From: Paratinospora sagittata
Taxonomy: Eukaryota > Streptophyta > Magnoliopsida > Ranunculales > Menispermaceae
DNA length: 64,000 bases
Reading direction: 5' to 3'
Assembly (NCBI GenBank): GCA_035771175.1
Contig: CM069610.1
Coordinates: 25,076,501-25,140,500, forward strand
Shown here piece after piece: positions 38,401 through 51,028 of this stretch. The first letter of the stretch is position 1. Each line of letters begins with the position of its first letter. The notes beneath the pieces are model-generated. The model did no database searches and had not been told where the DNA came from. It was given only the letters and a program-made list of their open reading frames with translations. The position numbers were made by a program, and so were the translations under genes.

Positions 38401-41400
38401 ATTGATCGGAAAGGTAGTTAAACCCCATGAATTTGTAGATCTTCTTTTCCACTTTCCACCGCATTTTGGATTACTTAAATCGGACTTAAAGCAAAAAAGT
38501 TATGGTTATTTGAACTTTACTTGCCTTTTATTTACCAAATTGTGTATCATTTAAGCAATCGATAAGTAAACTTCGAATGACCATAACATTTTCGTTTCAA
38601 CTCTAATCTTTCCGATTTAAAATCCATTGAAAAGAGGTATAAAAGACTTAAACACCCAGGTTCTTGAAATTACTTTTCGGTAACCGGTGACTGGTCCCTT
38701 TGCCATTAAACATTCAAAGCATTAATAAACAGGGACCTGTCACCATTGATCGAAAAGGTAGTTAAATCCCATGAATTTGTAGATCTTCTTTTCCACTTTC
38801 CATCGCATTTTCGATTACTTAAATCGGAGTTAACACGAAAATGTTATGGTTATTTGAACTTTACTTACCTTCTGTTTACCAACTTGTGTATCATTTAAGC
38901 AATCGATAAGTAAACTTCGAATGACCATAACTTTTCGTTTCAACTCTAATTTTTCTGATGTAAAATGCATTGAAAAGAGGAATAAAAGACTTAAAAACCC
39001 AGGTGATTCAAATTAGTTTTCGGTAACCGGTGACTGGTCCCTTAGGCATTAATCATTCAAAGTATTAATAAACAAGGACCTGTCACCATTGATCGGAAAG
39101 GTAGTTAAACCCCATGAATTTGTAGTTCTTCTTTTCCACTTTCCACCGCATTTTGGATTACTTAAATCGGACTTAAAGCAAAAAAGTTATGGTTATTTGA
39201 ACTTTACTTGCCTTTTATTTACCAAATTGTGTATCATTTAAGCAATCGATAAGTAAACTTCGAATGACCATAACTTTTTCGTTTCAACTCTAATTTTTCT
39301 GATTTAAAATGCATTGAAAAGAGGAATAAAAGACTTAAAAACCCAGGTGATTCAAATTAGTTTTCGGTAACCGGTGACTGGTCCCTTTGGCATTAAACAT
39401 CCAAAGTATTAATAAACAGGCACCTGTCACCATTGATCGGAAAGGTAGTTAAACCCCATGAATTTGTAGTTCTTCTTTTCCACTTTCCACCGCATTTGGG
39501 ATTACTTAAATCGGACTTAAAGCAAAAAAGTTATGGTTATTTGAACTTTACTTGCCTTTTATTTACCAAATTGTGTATCATTTAAGCAATCGATAAGTAA
39601 ACTTCGAATGACCATAACTTTTTCGTTTCAACTCTAATTTTTCTGATTTTAAATGCATTGAAAAGAGGAATAAAAGACTTAAAAACCCAGGTGATTCAAA
39701 TTAGTTTTCGGTAACCGGTGACTGGTCCCTTTGGCATTAAACATCCAAAGTATTAAAAAACAGGGACCTGTCACCATTGATCGAAAAGGTAGTTAAATCC
39801 CATGAATTTGTAGATCTTCTTTTCCACTTTCCATCGTATTTTCGATTACTTAAATAGGAGTTAACACGAAAATGTTATGGTTATTTGAACTTTACTTACC
39901 TTTTGTTTACCAACTTGTGTATCATTTAAGCAATCGATAAGTAAACTTCGAATGACCACAACTTTTCGTTTCAACTCTAATTTTTCTGATTAAAATGCAT
40001 TGAAAAGAGGAATAAAAGACTTAAAAGCCCAGGTGATTCAAATTAGTTTTTGGTAACCGGTGACTGGTCCCTTTGGCATTAAACATCCAAAGTATTAATA
40101 AACAGGGACCTGTCACCATTGATCGGAAAGGTAGTTAAACCCCATGAATTTGTAGTTCTTTTTTTCCACTTTCCACCGCATTTTGGATTACTTAAATCGG
40201 ACTTAAAGCAAAAAAGTTATGGTTATTTGAACTTTACTTGCCTTTTATTTACCAAATTGTGTATCATTTAAGCAATTGATAAGTAAACTTCGAATGACCA
40301 TAACTTTTTCGTTTCAACTCTAATTTTTCTGATTTAAAATGCATTGAAAAGAGGAATAAAAGACTTAAAAACCCAGGTGCTTCAAATTAGTTTTCGGTAA
40401 CCGGTGACTGGTCCCTTTGGCATTAAACGTCCAAAGTATTAATAAACAGGGACCTGTTACCTTTGATCGGAAAGGCACTTAAATCCCATGAATTTGTAGA
40501 TCTTCTTTTCCACTTTCCATCGCATTTTGATTACTTAAATCGGAGTTAAAACGAAAAGGTTATGGTTATTTGAGCTTTACTTGCCTTTTGTTTACCAAAT
40601 TGTGTATCATTTAAGTAATCGATAAGTAAACTTCGAATGACCATAACTTTTTCGTTTCAACTCTAATCTTTCCGATTTAAAATCCATTGAAAAGAGGTAT
40701 AAAAGACTTAAACACCCAGGTGCTTCAAATTACTTTTCGGTAACCGGTGACCAGTCCCTTTGCCTTTAAACATCCAAAGTATTAATGAAAAGGAACCTGT
40801 CACCATTGATCGGAAAGGTAGTTAAATCCCGTGAATTTGTAGATCTTCTTTTTGAATTTCCATCGAATTTTGGATTCCTTAAATTGGAGTGAAAACGAAA
40901 AAGTTATGGTTATTTGAACTTTACTTACCTTTTGTTTACCAACTTGTGTATCATTTAAGCAATCGATAAGTATACTTCGAATGACCATAACATTTTTGTT
41001 TCGAATCTAATTTTCTGATTTAAAATGCATTTAAAAGGGGAATAAAAGACTTAAAAACCCAGGTGCTTCAAATTAGTTTTCGGTAACCGGTGACTGGTCC
41101 CTTTGCTATTAAACATCCCAAGTTTTAATAAACAGGGACCTGTCACCATTGATCGAAAAGGTAGTTAAATCCCATGAATTTGTAGATCTTCTTTTCCACT
41201 TTCCATCGCATTTTCGATTACTTAAATCGGACTTAACACGAAAATGTTATGGTTATTTGAACTTTACTTACCTTTTGTTTACCAACTTGTGTATCATTTA
41301 AGCAATCGATAAGTAAACTTCGAATGCCCATAACTTTTTCGTTTCAACCCTAATTTTTCTAATTTAAAATGCATTGAAAAGAGGAATAAAAAACTTAAAA

Positions 41401-41647
41401 ACCAGGTGATTCAAATTAGTTTTTGGTAACCAGTGACTGGTCCCTTCGGCATTAAACATCCAAAGTATTAATAAACAGGGACCAGTCACCATTGATCGGA
41501 AAGGTAGTTAAACCCCATGAATTTGTAGATCTTCTTTTCCACTTTCCATCGCATTTTGGATTACTTAAATCGGAGTTAAAACGAAAAGGTTATGGTTATT
41601 TGAGCTTTACATGCCTTTTGTTTACCAAATTGTGTATCATTTAAGCA

Positions 41648-42291
41648 ATCGATAAGTAAACTTCGAATGACCATAACTTTTTCGTTTTAACTCTCATTTT
41701 TCTGATATAAAATGCATTGAAAAGAGGTATAAAAGACTTAAACACCCAGGTGCTTAAAATTACTTTTCGGTAACCGGTGACCAGTCCCTTTGCCTTTAAA
41801 CATCCAAAGTATTAATGAAAAGGAACCTGTCACCATTGATCGGAAAGGTAGTTAAATCCCGTGAATTTGTAGATCTTCTTTTTGAATTTCCATCGCATTT
41901 TGGATTCCTTAAATTGGAGTGAAAACAAAAAAGTTATGGTTATTTGAGCTTTACTTGCCTTTTGTTTACCAAATTGTGTATTCGTTTCAAATCTATTTTT
42001 TCTGATTTAAAATGCATTGAAAAGAGGAACAAAAGACTTAAAAACCTAGGTGCTTCAAATTAGTTTTCGGTAACTGGTGACCGGTCCCTTTGCCATTAAA
42101 CATCCAAAGTATTAATAAACAGGGACCTGTCACCACTGATCGGAAAGGTAGTTAAATCCCATGAATTTGTAGATCTTCTTTTCCACTTTCCACCGCATTT
42201 TGCATTACTTAAATCGGACTTAAAACGAAAAAGTTTTGGTTATTTGAACTTTACTTACCTTTTGTTTACCAAATTGTGTATCATTTAAGCA
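41648..42291. repeat. Two monomers with a 44-bp deletion between them
   Basis: The distance between normal starts is 644 bp where 688 is expected. At about 41980 the sequence passes from aaattgtgta directly to ttcgtttcaaatc. The second half of the axis-A spacer and most of the right axis-A arm are gone, so this junction has lost axis A. Confidence 0.88.
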
Positions 42292-45200
42292 ATCGATAAG
42301 TAAACTTCGAATGACCATAACTTTTTCGTTTCAACTCTAATTTTTCTGATTTAAAATGCATTGAAAAACAAAATAAAAGACGTAAAAACCCAGGTGCTTC
42401 AAATTACTTTTCGGTAACCGGCGATCAGTCCCTTTGCCATTAAACATCGATAGTGTTAATAAACAGGGACCTGTCATCATTGATCAGAAAGGTAGTTAAA
42501 TCGCATGAATTTGTAGATCTTTTTTTCCACTTTCCATCTCATTTTGGATTACTTAAATCGGAGTTAAAACGAAAAAGTTATGGTTATTTGAACTTTACTT
42601 ACCTTTTTTTACCAAATTGTGTATCATTTAAGCAATCGATAAGTAAACTTCGAATGACCATAACTTTTTCGTTTCAACTCTAATTTTTCTGATTTAAAAT
42701 GCATTGAAAAACAAAATAAAAGACTTAAAGACCCAGGTGCTTCAAATTACTTTTCGGTAACCGACGATCAGTCCCTTTGCCATTAAACATCCAAAGTATT
42801 AATACATAGGGACCTATCACCATTGATCGGAAAGGTAGTTAAATCCCATGAATTTGTAGACCTTTTTTTCCACTTTCCATCGCATTTTGGATTACTTAAA
42901 TCGGAGTTAAAACGAAAAAATTATGGTTATTGGAACTTTACTTACCTTTTGTTTACCAAATTGTGTATCATTTAAGCAATCGATAAGTAAACTTCGAATG
43001 ACCATAACTTTTTCGTTTCAACTCTAATTTTTCTGATTTAAAATGCATTGAAAAACAAAATAAAAGACTTAACGACCCAGGTGCTTCAAATTACTTTTCG
43101 ATAGGCGACGATCAGTCCCTTTCCCATTAAACATCCAAAGTATTAATACATAGGGACCTATCACCATTGATCGGAAACTTAGTTAAATCCCATGAATTTG
43201 TAGATCTTTTTTTCCACTTTCCATCTCATTTTGGATTACTTAAATCGGAGTTAAAACGAAAAAGTTAAGGTTATTTGAACTTTACTTACCTTTTGTTTAC
43301 CAAATTGTGTATCAGTTAAGCAATCTATAAGTAAACTTCGAATGACCATAACTTTTTCGTTTCAACTCTAATTTTTCTGATTTAAAATGCATTGAGAAAC
43401 AAAATAAAAGACTTAGAAACCCAGGTGGTTCAAATTACTTTTCAGTAACCGGCGATCGGTCCCTTCGCCATTTAACATCCAAAGTGTTAATAAACAGGGA
43501 CATGTCATCATTGATCGAAAAGGTAGTTAAATCCCATGAATTTGTAGATCTTTTTTTCCACTTTCCATCGCATTTTGGATTACTTAAATCGGAGTTAAAA
43601 CCAAAAAGTTATGGTTATTTGAACTTTACTTACCTTTTCTTTACCAAATTGTGTATCATTTAAGCAATCGATAAGTAAACTTCGAATGACCATAACTTTT
43701 TCGTTTCAACTCTAATTTTTCTGATTTAAAATGCATTGAAAAACAAAATAAAAGACGTAAAGACCCAGGTGCTTCAAATTACTTTTCGGTAACCGGCGAT
43801 CAGTCCCTTTGCCATTAAACATCGATAGTGTTAATAAACAGGGACCGGTCATCATTGATCAGAAAGGTAGTTAAATCGCATGAATTTGTAGATCTTTTTT
43901 TCCACTTTCAATCGCATTTTGGATTACTTAAATCGGAGCTAAAACGAAAAAGTTATGGTTATTTGAACTTTACTTACCTTTTTTTACCAAATTGTGTATC
44001 ATTTAAGCAATCGATAAGTAAACTTCGAATGACCATAACTTTTTCGTTTCAACTCTAATTTTTCTGATTTAAAATGCATTGAAAAACAAAATAAAAGACT
44101 TAAAGACCCAGGTGCTTCAAATTACTTTTCGGTAACCGACGATCAGTCCCTTTGCCATTAAACATCCAAAGTATTAATACATAGGGACCTATCACCATTG
44201 ATCGGAAAGGTAGTTAAATCCCATGAATTTGTAGACCTTTTTTTCCACTTTGCATCGCATTTTGGATTACTTAAATCGGAGTTAAAACGAAAAAATTATT
44301 GTTATTGGAACTTTACTTACCTTTTGTTTACCAAATTGTGTATCATTTAAGCAATCGATAAGTAAACTTCGAATGACCATAACTTTTTCGTTTCAACTCT
44401 AATTTTTCTGATTTAAAATGCATTGAAAAACAAAATAAAAGACTTAACGACCCAGGTGCTTCAAATTACTTTTCGATAGCCGACGATCAGTCCCTTTCCC
44501 ATTAAACATCCAAAGTATTAATACATAGGGACCTATCACCATTGATCGGAAAGTTAGTTAAATCCCGTGAATTTGTAGATCTTTTTTTCCACTTTCCATC
44601 GCATTTTGGATTACTTAAATCGGAGTTAAAACGAAAAAGTTAAGGTTATTTGAACTTTACTTACCTTTTGTTTACCAAATTGTGTATCAGTTAAGCAATC
44701 TATAAGTAAACTTCGAATGACCATAACTTTTTCGTTTCAACTCTAATTTTTCTGATTTAAATGCATTGAAAAACAAAATAAAAGACTTAGAAACCCAGGT
44801 GGTTCAAATTACTTTTCAGTAACCGGCGATCGGTCCCTTTGCCATTTAACATCCAAAGTGTTAATAAACAGGGACATGTCATCATTGATCGAAAAGGTAG
44901 TTAAATCCCATGAATTTGTAGATCTTTTTTTCCACTTTCCATCGCATTTTGGATTACTTAAATCGGAGTTAAAACCAAAAAGTTATGGTTATTTGAACTT
45001 TACTTACCTTTTGTTTACCAAATTGTGTATCATTTAAGCAATCGATAAGTAAACTTCGAATGACCATAACTTTTTCGTTTCAACTCTAATTTTTCTGATT
45101 TAAAATGCATTGAAAAACAAAATAAAAAGACTTAAAGACCCAGGTGCTTGAAATTACTTTTCGGTAACCGACGATCAGTCCCTTTGCCATTAAACATCCA

Positions 45201-48200
45201 AAGTATTAATACATAGGGACCTATCACCATTGATCGGAAAGGTAGTTAAATCCCATGAATTTGTAGATCTTTTTTTCCACTTTCCATCGCATTTTGGATT
45301 ACTTAAATCAGAGTTAAAACGAAAAAATTATGGTTATTTGAACTTTACTTACCTTTTGTTTACCAAATTGTGTATCATTTAAGCAATCGATAAGTAAACT
45401 TCGAATGACCATAACCTTTTCGTTTCAACTCTAATTTTTCTGATTTAAAATGCATTGAAAAACAAAATAAAAGACGTAAAGACCCAGGTGCTTCAAATTA
45501 CTTTTCGGTAACCGGCGATCAGTCCCTTTGCCATTAAACATCGATAGTGTTAATAAACAGGGACCTGTCATCATTGATCAGAAAGGTAGTTAAATCGCAT
45601 GAATTTGTAGATCTTTTTTTCCACTTTCCATCGCATTTTGGATTACTTAAATCGGAGCTAAAACGAAAAAGTTATGGTTATTTGAACTTTACTTACCTTT
45701 TTTTACCAAATTGTGTATCATTTAAGCAATCGATAAGTAAACTTCGAATGACCATAACTTTTTCGTTTCAACTCTAATTTTTCTGATTTAAAATGCATTG
45801 AAAAACAAAATAAAAGACTTAAAGACCCAGGTGCTTCAAATTACTTTTCGGTAACCGACGATCAGTCCCTTTGCCATTAAACATCCAAAGTATTAATACA
45901 TAGGGACCTATCACCATTGATCGGAAAGGTAGTTAAATCCCATGAATTTGTAGACCTTTTTTTCCACTTTCCATCGCATTTTGGATTACTTAAATCGGTA
46001 TTAAAACGAAAAAATTATGGTTATTGGAACTTTACTTACCTTTTGTTTACCAAATTGTGTATCATTTAAGCAATCGATAAGTAAACTTCGAATGACCATA
46101 ACTTTTTCGTTTCAACTCTAATTTTTCTGATTTAAAATGCATTGAAAAACAAAATAAAAGACTTAACGACCCAGGTGCTTCAAATTACTTTTCGATAGCC
46201 GACGATCAGTCCCTTTCCCATTAAACATCCAAAGTATTAATACATAGGGACCTATCACCATTGATCGGAAACTTAGTTAAATCCCATGAATTTGTAGATC
46301 TTTTTTTCCACTTTCCATCGCATTTTGGATTACTTAAATCGGAGTTAAAACGAAAAAGTTAAGGTTATTTGAACTTTACTTACCTTTTGTTTACCAAATT
46401 GTGTATCAGTTAAGCAATCTATAAGTAAACTTCGAATGACCATAACTTTTTCGTTTCAACTCTAATTTTTCTGATTTAAATGCATTGAAAAACAAAATAA
46501 AAGACTTAGAAACCCAGGTGGTTCAAATTACTTTTCAGTAACCGGCGATCGGTCCCTTTGCCATTTAACACCCAAAGTGTTAATAAACAGGGACATGTCA
46601 TCATTGATCGAAAAGGTAGTTAAATCCCATGAATTTGTAGATCTTTTTTTCCACTTTCCATCGCATTTTGGATTACTTAAATCGGAGTTAAAACCAAAAA
46701 GTTATGGTTATTTGAACTTTACTTACCTTTTGTTTACCAAATTGTGTATCATTTAAGCAATCGATAAGTAAACTTCGAATGACCATAACTTTTTCGTTTC
46801 AACTCTAATTTTTCTGATTTAAAATGCATTGAAAAACAAAATAAAAAGACTTAAAGACCCAGGTGCTTGAAATTACTTTTCGGTAACCGACGATCAGTCC
46901 CTTTGCCATTAAACATCCAAAGTATTAATACATAGGGACCTATCACCATTGATCGGAAAGGTAGTTAAATCCCATGAATTTGTAGATCTTTTTTTCCACT
47001 TTCCATCGCATTTTGGATTACTTAAATCGGAGTTAAAACGAAAAAATTATGGTTATTTGAACTATACTTACCTTTTGTTTACCAAATTGTGTATCATTTA
47101 AGCAATCGATAAGTAAACTTCGAATGACCATAACTTTTTCGTTTCAACTCTAATTTTTCAGATTTAAAATGCATTGAAAAACAAAATAAAAGACTTAAAG
47201 ACCCAGGTGCTTCAAATTACTTTTCGGTAACCGACGATCAGTCCCTTTGCCATTAAACATCCAAAGTATTAATACATAGGGACCTATCACCATTGATCGG
47301 AAAGGTAGTTAAATCCCATGAATTTTTAGATCTTTTTTTCCACTTTCCATCGCATTTTGGATTACTTAAATCGGAGTTAAAACGAAAAAGTTATGGTTAT
47401 TTGAACTTTACTTACCTTTTGTTTACCAAATTGTGTATCAGTTAAGCAATCTATAAGTAAACTTCGAATGACCATAACTTTTTCGTTTCAACTCTAATTT
47501 TTCTGATTTAAATGCATTGAAAAACAAAATAAAAGACTTAGAAACCCAGGTGGTTCAAATTACTTTTCAGTAACCGGCGATCGGTCCCTTTGCCATTTAA
47601 CATCCAAAGTGTTAATAAACAGGGACATGTCATCATTGATCGAAAAGGTAGTTAAATCCCATGAATTTGTAGATCTTTTTTTCCACTTTCCATCGCATTT
47701 TGGATTACTTAAATCGGAGTTAAAACCAAAAAGTTATGGTTATTTGAACTTTACTTACCTTTTGTTTACCAAATTGTGTATCATTTAAGCAATCGATAAG
47801 TAAACTTCGAATGACCATAACTTTTTCGTTTCAACTCTAATTTTTCTGATTTAAAATGCATTGAAAAACAAAATAAAAAGACTTAAAGACCCAGGTGCTT
47901 GAAATTACTTTTCGGTAACCGACGATCAGTCCCTTTGCCATTAAACATCCAAAGTATTAATACATAGGGACCTATCACCATTGATCGGAAAGGTAGTTAA
48001 ATCCCATGAATTTGTAGATCTTTTTTTCCACTTTCCATCGCATTTTGGATTACTTAAATCAGAGTTAAAACGAAAAAATTATGGTTATTTGAACTTTACT
48101 TACCTTTTGTTTACCAAATTGTGTATCATTTAAGCAATCGATAAGTAAACTTCGAATGACCATAACCTTTTCGTTTCAACTCTAATTTTTCTGATTTAAA

Positions 48201-50199
48201 ATGCATTGAAAAACAAAATAAAAGACGTAAAGACCCAGGTGCTTCAAATTACTTTTCGGTAACCGGCGATCAGTCCCTTTGCCATTAAACATCGATAGTG
48301 TTAATAAACAGGGACCTGTCATCATTGATCAGAAAGGTAGTTAAATCGCATGAATTTGTAGATCTTTTTTTCCACTTTCCATCGCATTTTGGATTACTTA
48401 AATCGGAGCTAAAACGAAAAAGTTATGGTTATTTGAACTTTACTTACCTTTTTTTACCAAATTGTGTATCATTTAAGCAATCGATAAGTAAACTTCGAAT
48501 GACCATAACTTTTTCGTTTCAACTCTAATTTTTCTAATTTAAAATGCATTGAAAAACAAAATAAAAGACTTAAAGACCCAGGTGCTTCAAATTACTTTTC
48601 GGTAACCGACGATCAGTCCCTTTGCCATTAAACATCCAAAGTATTAATACATAGGGACCTATCACCATTGATCGGAAAGGTAGTTAAATCCCATGAATTT
48701 GTAGACCTTTTTTTCCACTTTCCATCGCATTTTGGATTACTTAAATCGGTATTAAAACGAAAAAATTATGGTTATTGGAACTTTACTTACCTTTTGTTTA
48801 CCAAATTGTGTATCATTTAAGCAATCGATAAGTAAACTTCGAATGACCATAACTTTTTCGTTTCAACTCTAATTTTTCTGATTTAAAATGCATTGAAAAA
48901 CAAAATAAAAGACTTAACGACCCAGGTGCTTCAAATTACTTTTCGATAGCCGACGATCAGTCCCTTTCCCATTAAACATCCAAAGTATTAATACATAGGG
49001 ACCTATCACCATTGATCGGAAACTTAGTTAAATCCCATGAATTTGTAGATCTTTTTTTCCACTTTCCATCGCATTTTGGATTACTTAAATCGGAGTTAAA
49101 ACGAAAAAGTTAAGGTTATTTGAACTTTACTTACCTTTTGTTTACCAAATTGTGTATCAGTTAAGCAATCTATAAGTAAACTTCGAATGACCATAACTTT
49201 TTCGTTTCAACTCTAATTTTTCTGATTTAAATGCATTGAAAAACAAAATAAAAGACTTAGAAACCCAGGTGGTTCAAATTACTTTTCAGTAACCGGCGAT
49301 CGGTCCCTTTGCCATTTAACATCCAAAGTGTTAATAAACAGGGACATGTCATCATTGATCGAAAAGGTAGTTAAATCCCATGAATTTGTAGATCTTTTTT
49401 TCCACTTTCCATCGCATTTTGGATTACTTAAATCGGAGTTAAAACCAAAAAGTTATGGTTATTTGAACTTTACTTACCTTTTGTTTACCAAATTGTGTAT
49501 CATTTAAGCAATCGATAAGTAAACTTCGAATGACCATAACTTTTTCGTTTCAACTCTAATTTTTCTGATTTAAAATGCATTGAAAAACAAAATAAAAAGA
49601 CTTAAAGACCCAGGTGCTTGAAATTACTTTTCGGTAACCGACGATCAGTCCCTTTGCCATTAAACATCCAAAGTATTAATACATAGGGACCTATCACCAT
49701 TGATCGGAAAGGTAGTTAAATCCCATGAATTTGTAGATCTTTTTTTCCACTTTCCATCGCATTTTGGATTACTTAAATCGGAGTTAAAACGAAAAAATTA
49801 TGGTTATTTGAACTATACTTACCTTTTGTTTACCAAATTGTGTATCATTTAAGCAATCGATAAGTAAACTTCGAATGACCATAACTTTTTCGTTTCAACT
49901 CTAATTTTTCAGATTTAAAATGCATTGAAAAACAAAATAAAAGACTTAAAGACCCAGGTGCTTCAAATTACTTTTCGGTAACCGACGATCAGTCCCTTTG
50001 CCATTAAACATCCAAAGTATTAATACATAGGGACCTATCACCATTGATCGGAAAGGTAGTTAAATCCCATGAATTTTTAGATCTTTTTTTCCACTTTCCA
50101 TCGCATTTTGGATTACTTAAATCGGAGTTAAAACGAAAAAGTTATGGTTATTTGAACTTTACTTACCTTTTGTTTACCAAATTGTGTATCATTTAAGCA
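42292..50199. repeat. Satellite subfamily with 4-, 5- and 8-mer HORs
   Basis: Nearly all units carry gaaaaacaaaataaaagac where most others have gaaaagaggaataaaagac, and many have accgacgatcagtccc with catagggacctatcacc at axis B. A monomer with catcgatagtgttaat marks repeat starts at 42292, 43667, 45386 and 48137. The steps are 1375 bp (4-mer), 1719 bp (5-mer) and 2751 bp (8-mer). The 8-mer from 45386 is recopied from 48137 with private marks at the same 2751-bp offset, for example gaactatac at 47059 and 49810. These units grew by inserting extra monomers into the same framework. Confidence 0.86.
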
Positions 50200-50245
50200 A
50201 TCGATAAGTAAACTTCGAATGACCATAACTTTTTCGTTTCAACTC
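50125..50245. repeat. Axis-A dyad, reference example
   Basis: The left arm 50125-50165 and the reverse complement of the right arm 50205-50245 match at 37 of 41 positions without gaps. A 39-base spacer, 50166-50204, separates them. The arms include cgaaaaagttatggt on the left and accataactttttcg on the right. The structure spans the arbitrary monomer boundary at 50200 and occurs with small variations in most monomers. Confidence 0.93.
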
Positions 50246-50543
50246 TAATTTTTCTGATTTAAAATGCATTGAAAAACAAAATAAAAGACTTAAAGACCCA
50301 GGTGCTTCAAATTACTTTTCGGTAACCGACGATCAGTCCCTTTGCCATTAAACATCCAAAGTATTAATACATAGGGACCTATCACCATTGATCGGAAAGG
50401 TAGTTAAATCCCATGAATTTTTAGATCTTTTTTTCCACTTTCCATCGCATTTTGGATTACTTAAATCGGAGTTAAAACGAAAAAGTTATGGTTATTTGAA
50501 CTTTACTTACCTTTTGTTTACCAAATTGTGTATCATTTAAGCA
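50200..50543. repeat. Reference monomer, an inverted dimer of 172-bp halves
   Basis: Axis A is centred at 50185 and axis B at 50357, exactly 172 bp apart; the next axis A falls at 50529. Reading outward from axis B in both directions gives two strands of equal length that align without gaps. Hand counts are: 9 of 13 in the B arms, 42 of 67 in the next block, 15 of 24 in the next, 29 of 32 near axis A, and 8 of 16 and 9 of 19 in the half-spacers. The total is 112 of 171, about 65%, against under 30% expected by chance at this base composition. Equal length with no gaps argues for one ancestral inverted duplication. Confidence 0.88.
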
Positions 50544-51008
50544 ATCTATAAGTAAACTTCGAATGACCATAACTTTTTCGTTTCAACTCTAATTTTTTAG
50601 ATTTAAAATGCATTGAAAAAAAAAATAAAAGACTTAAAAACCCAGGTGGTTCAAATTACTTTTCAGTAACCGACGATCGGTCCCTTTGCCATTAAACATC
50701 CAAAGTGTTAATAAACAGGGACATGTCATCATTGATCGGAAAGGTAGTTAAATCCCATGAATTTGTAGATCTTTTTTCCCACTTTCCATCGCCTTTTGGA
50801 TTACTTAAATCGGACCTAAAACGAAAAAGTAATGGTTATCTGAACTTTACTTACCTTTTGTTTACCAAATTGTGTATCATTTAAGCAATCGATAAGTAAA
50901 CTTCGAATGACCATAACTTTTTCGTTTCAACTCTAATTTTTTCGATTTAAAATCCATTGAAAAGAGGTATAAAAGACTTAAACACCCAGGTGCTTCAAAT
51001 TACTTTTC

Positions 51009-51028
51009 GGTAACCGGTGACCGGTCCC
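51009..51028 (+). repeat. Tandem 7-bp microrepeat beside axis B
   Basis: The sequence ggtaacc, ggtgacc, ggtccc runs directly in tandem: two copies of ggtNacc and a shortened third. The same arrangement, with variants, precedes the axis-B spacer in many monomers. It may be how the left arm grew. Confidence 0.75.

Larger units (their letters stand above)
29407..42291. repeat. Heterogeneous satellite stretch with local HORs
   Basis: Monomers stay in tandem but are more varied than on either side. Recognisable substructure includes three dimers (34431, 35119, 35807), a 3094-bp repeat (33401 against 36495), and near-copies of one monomer carrying cattcaaagcattaataaac near 33.89, 36.99, 37.33 and 38.70 kb. 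Two units have large internal deletions, listed separately. No gene or other element was seen in the stretch. Greater divergence suggests older or less often homogenised material, which is inference. Confidence 0.85.

Noticed and set aside
42453..42683. Plus-strand 76-residue open frames at 42453, 43828, 45547 and 48298 as genes
   Set aside because: They are copied with the HOR, use a non-ATG start in this numbering, and sit in satellite with no promoter or codon signal. Their similarity to the minus-strand frames comes from the inverted repeat.
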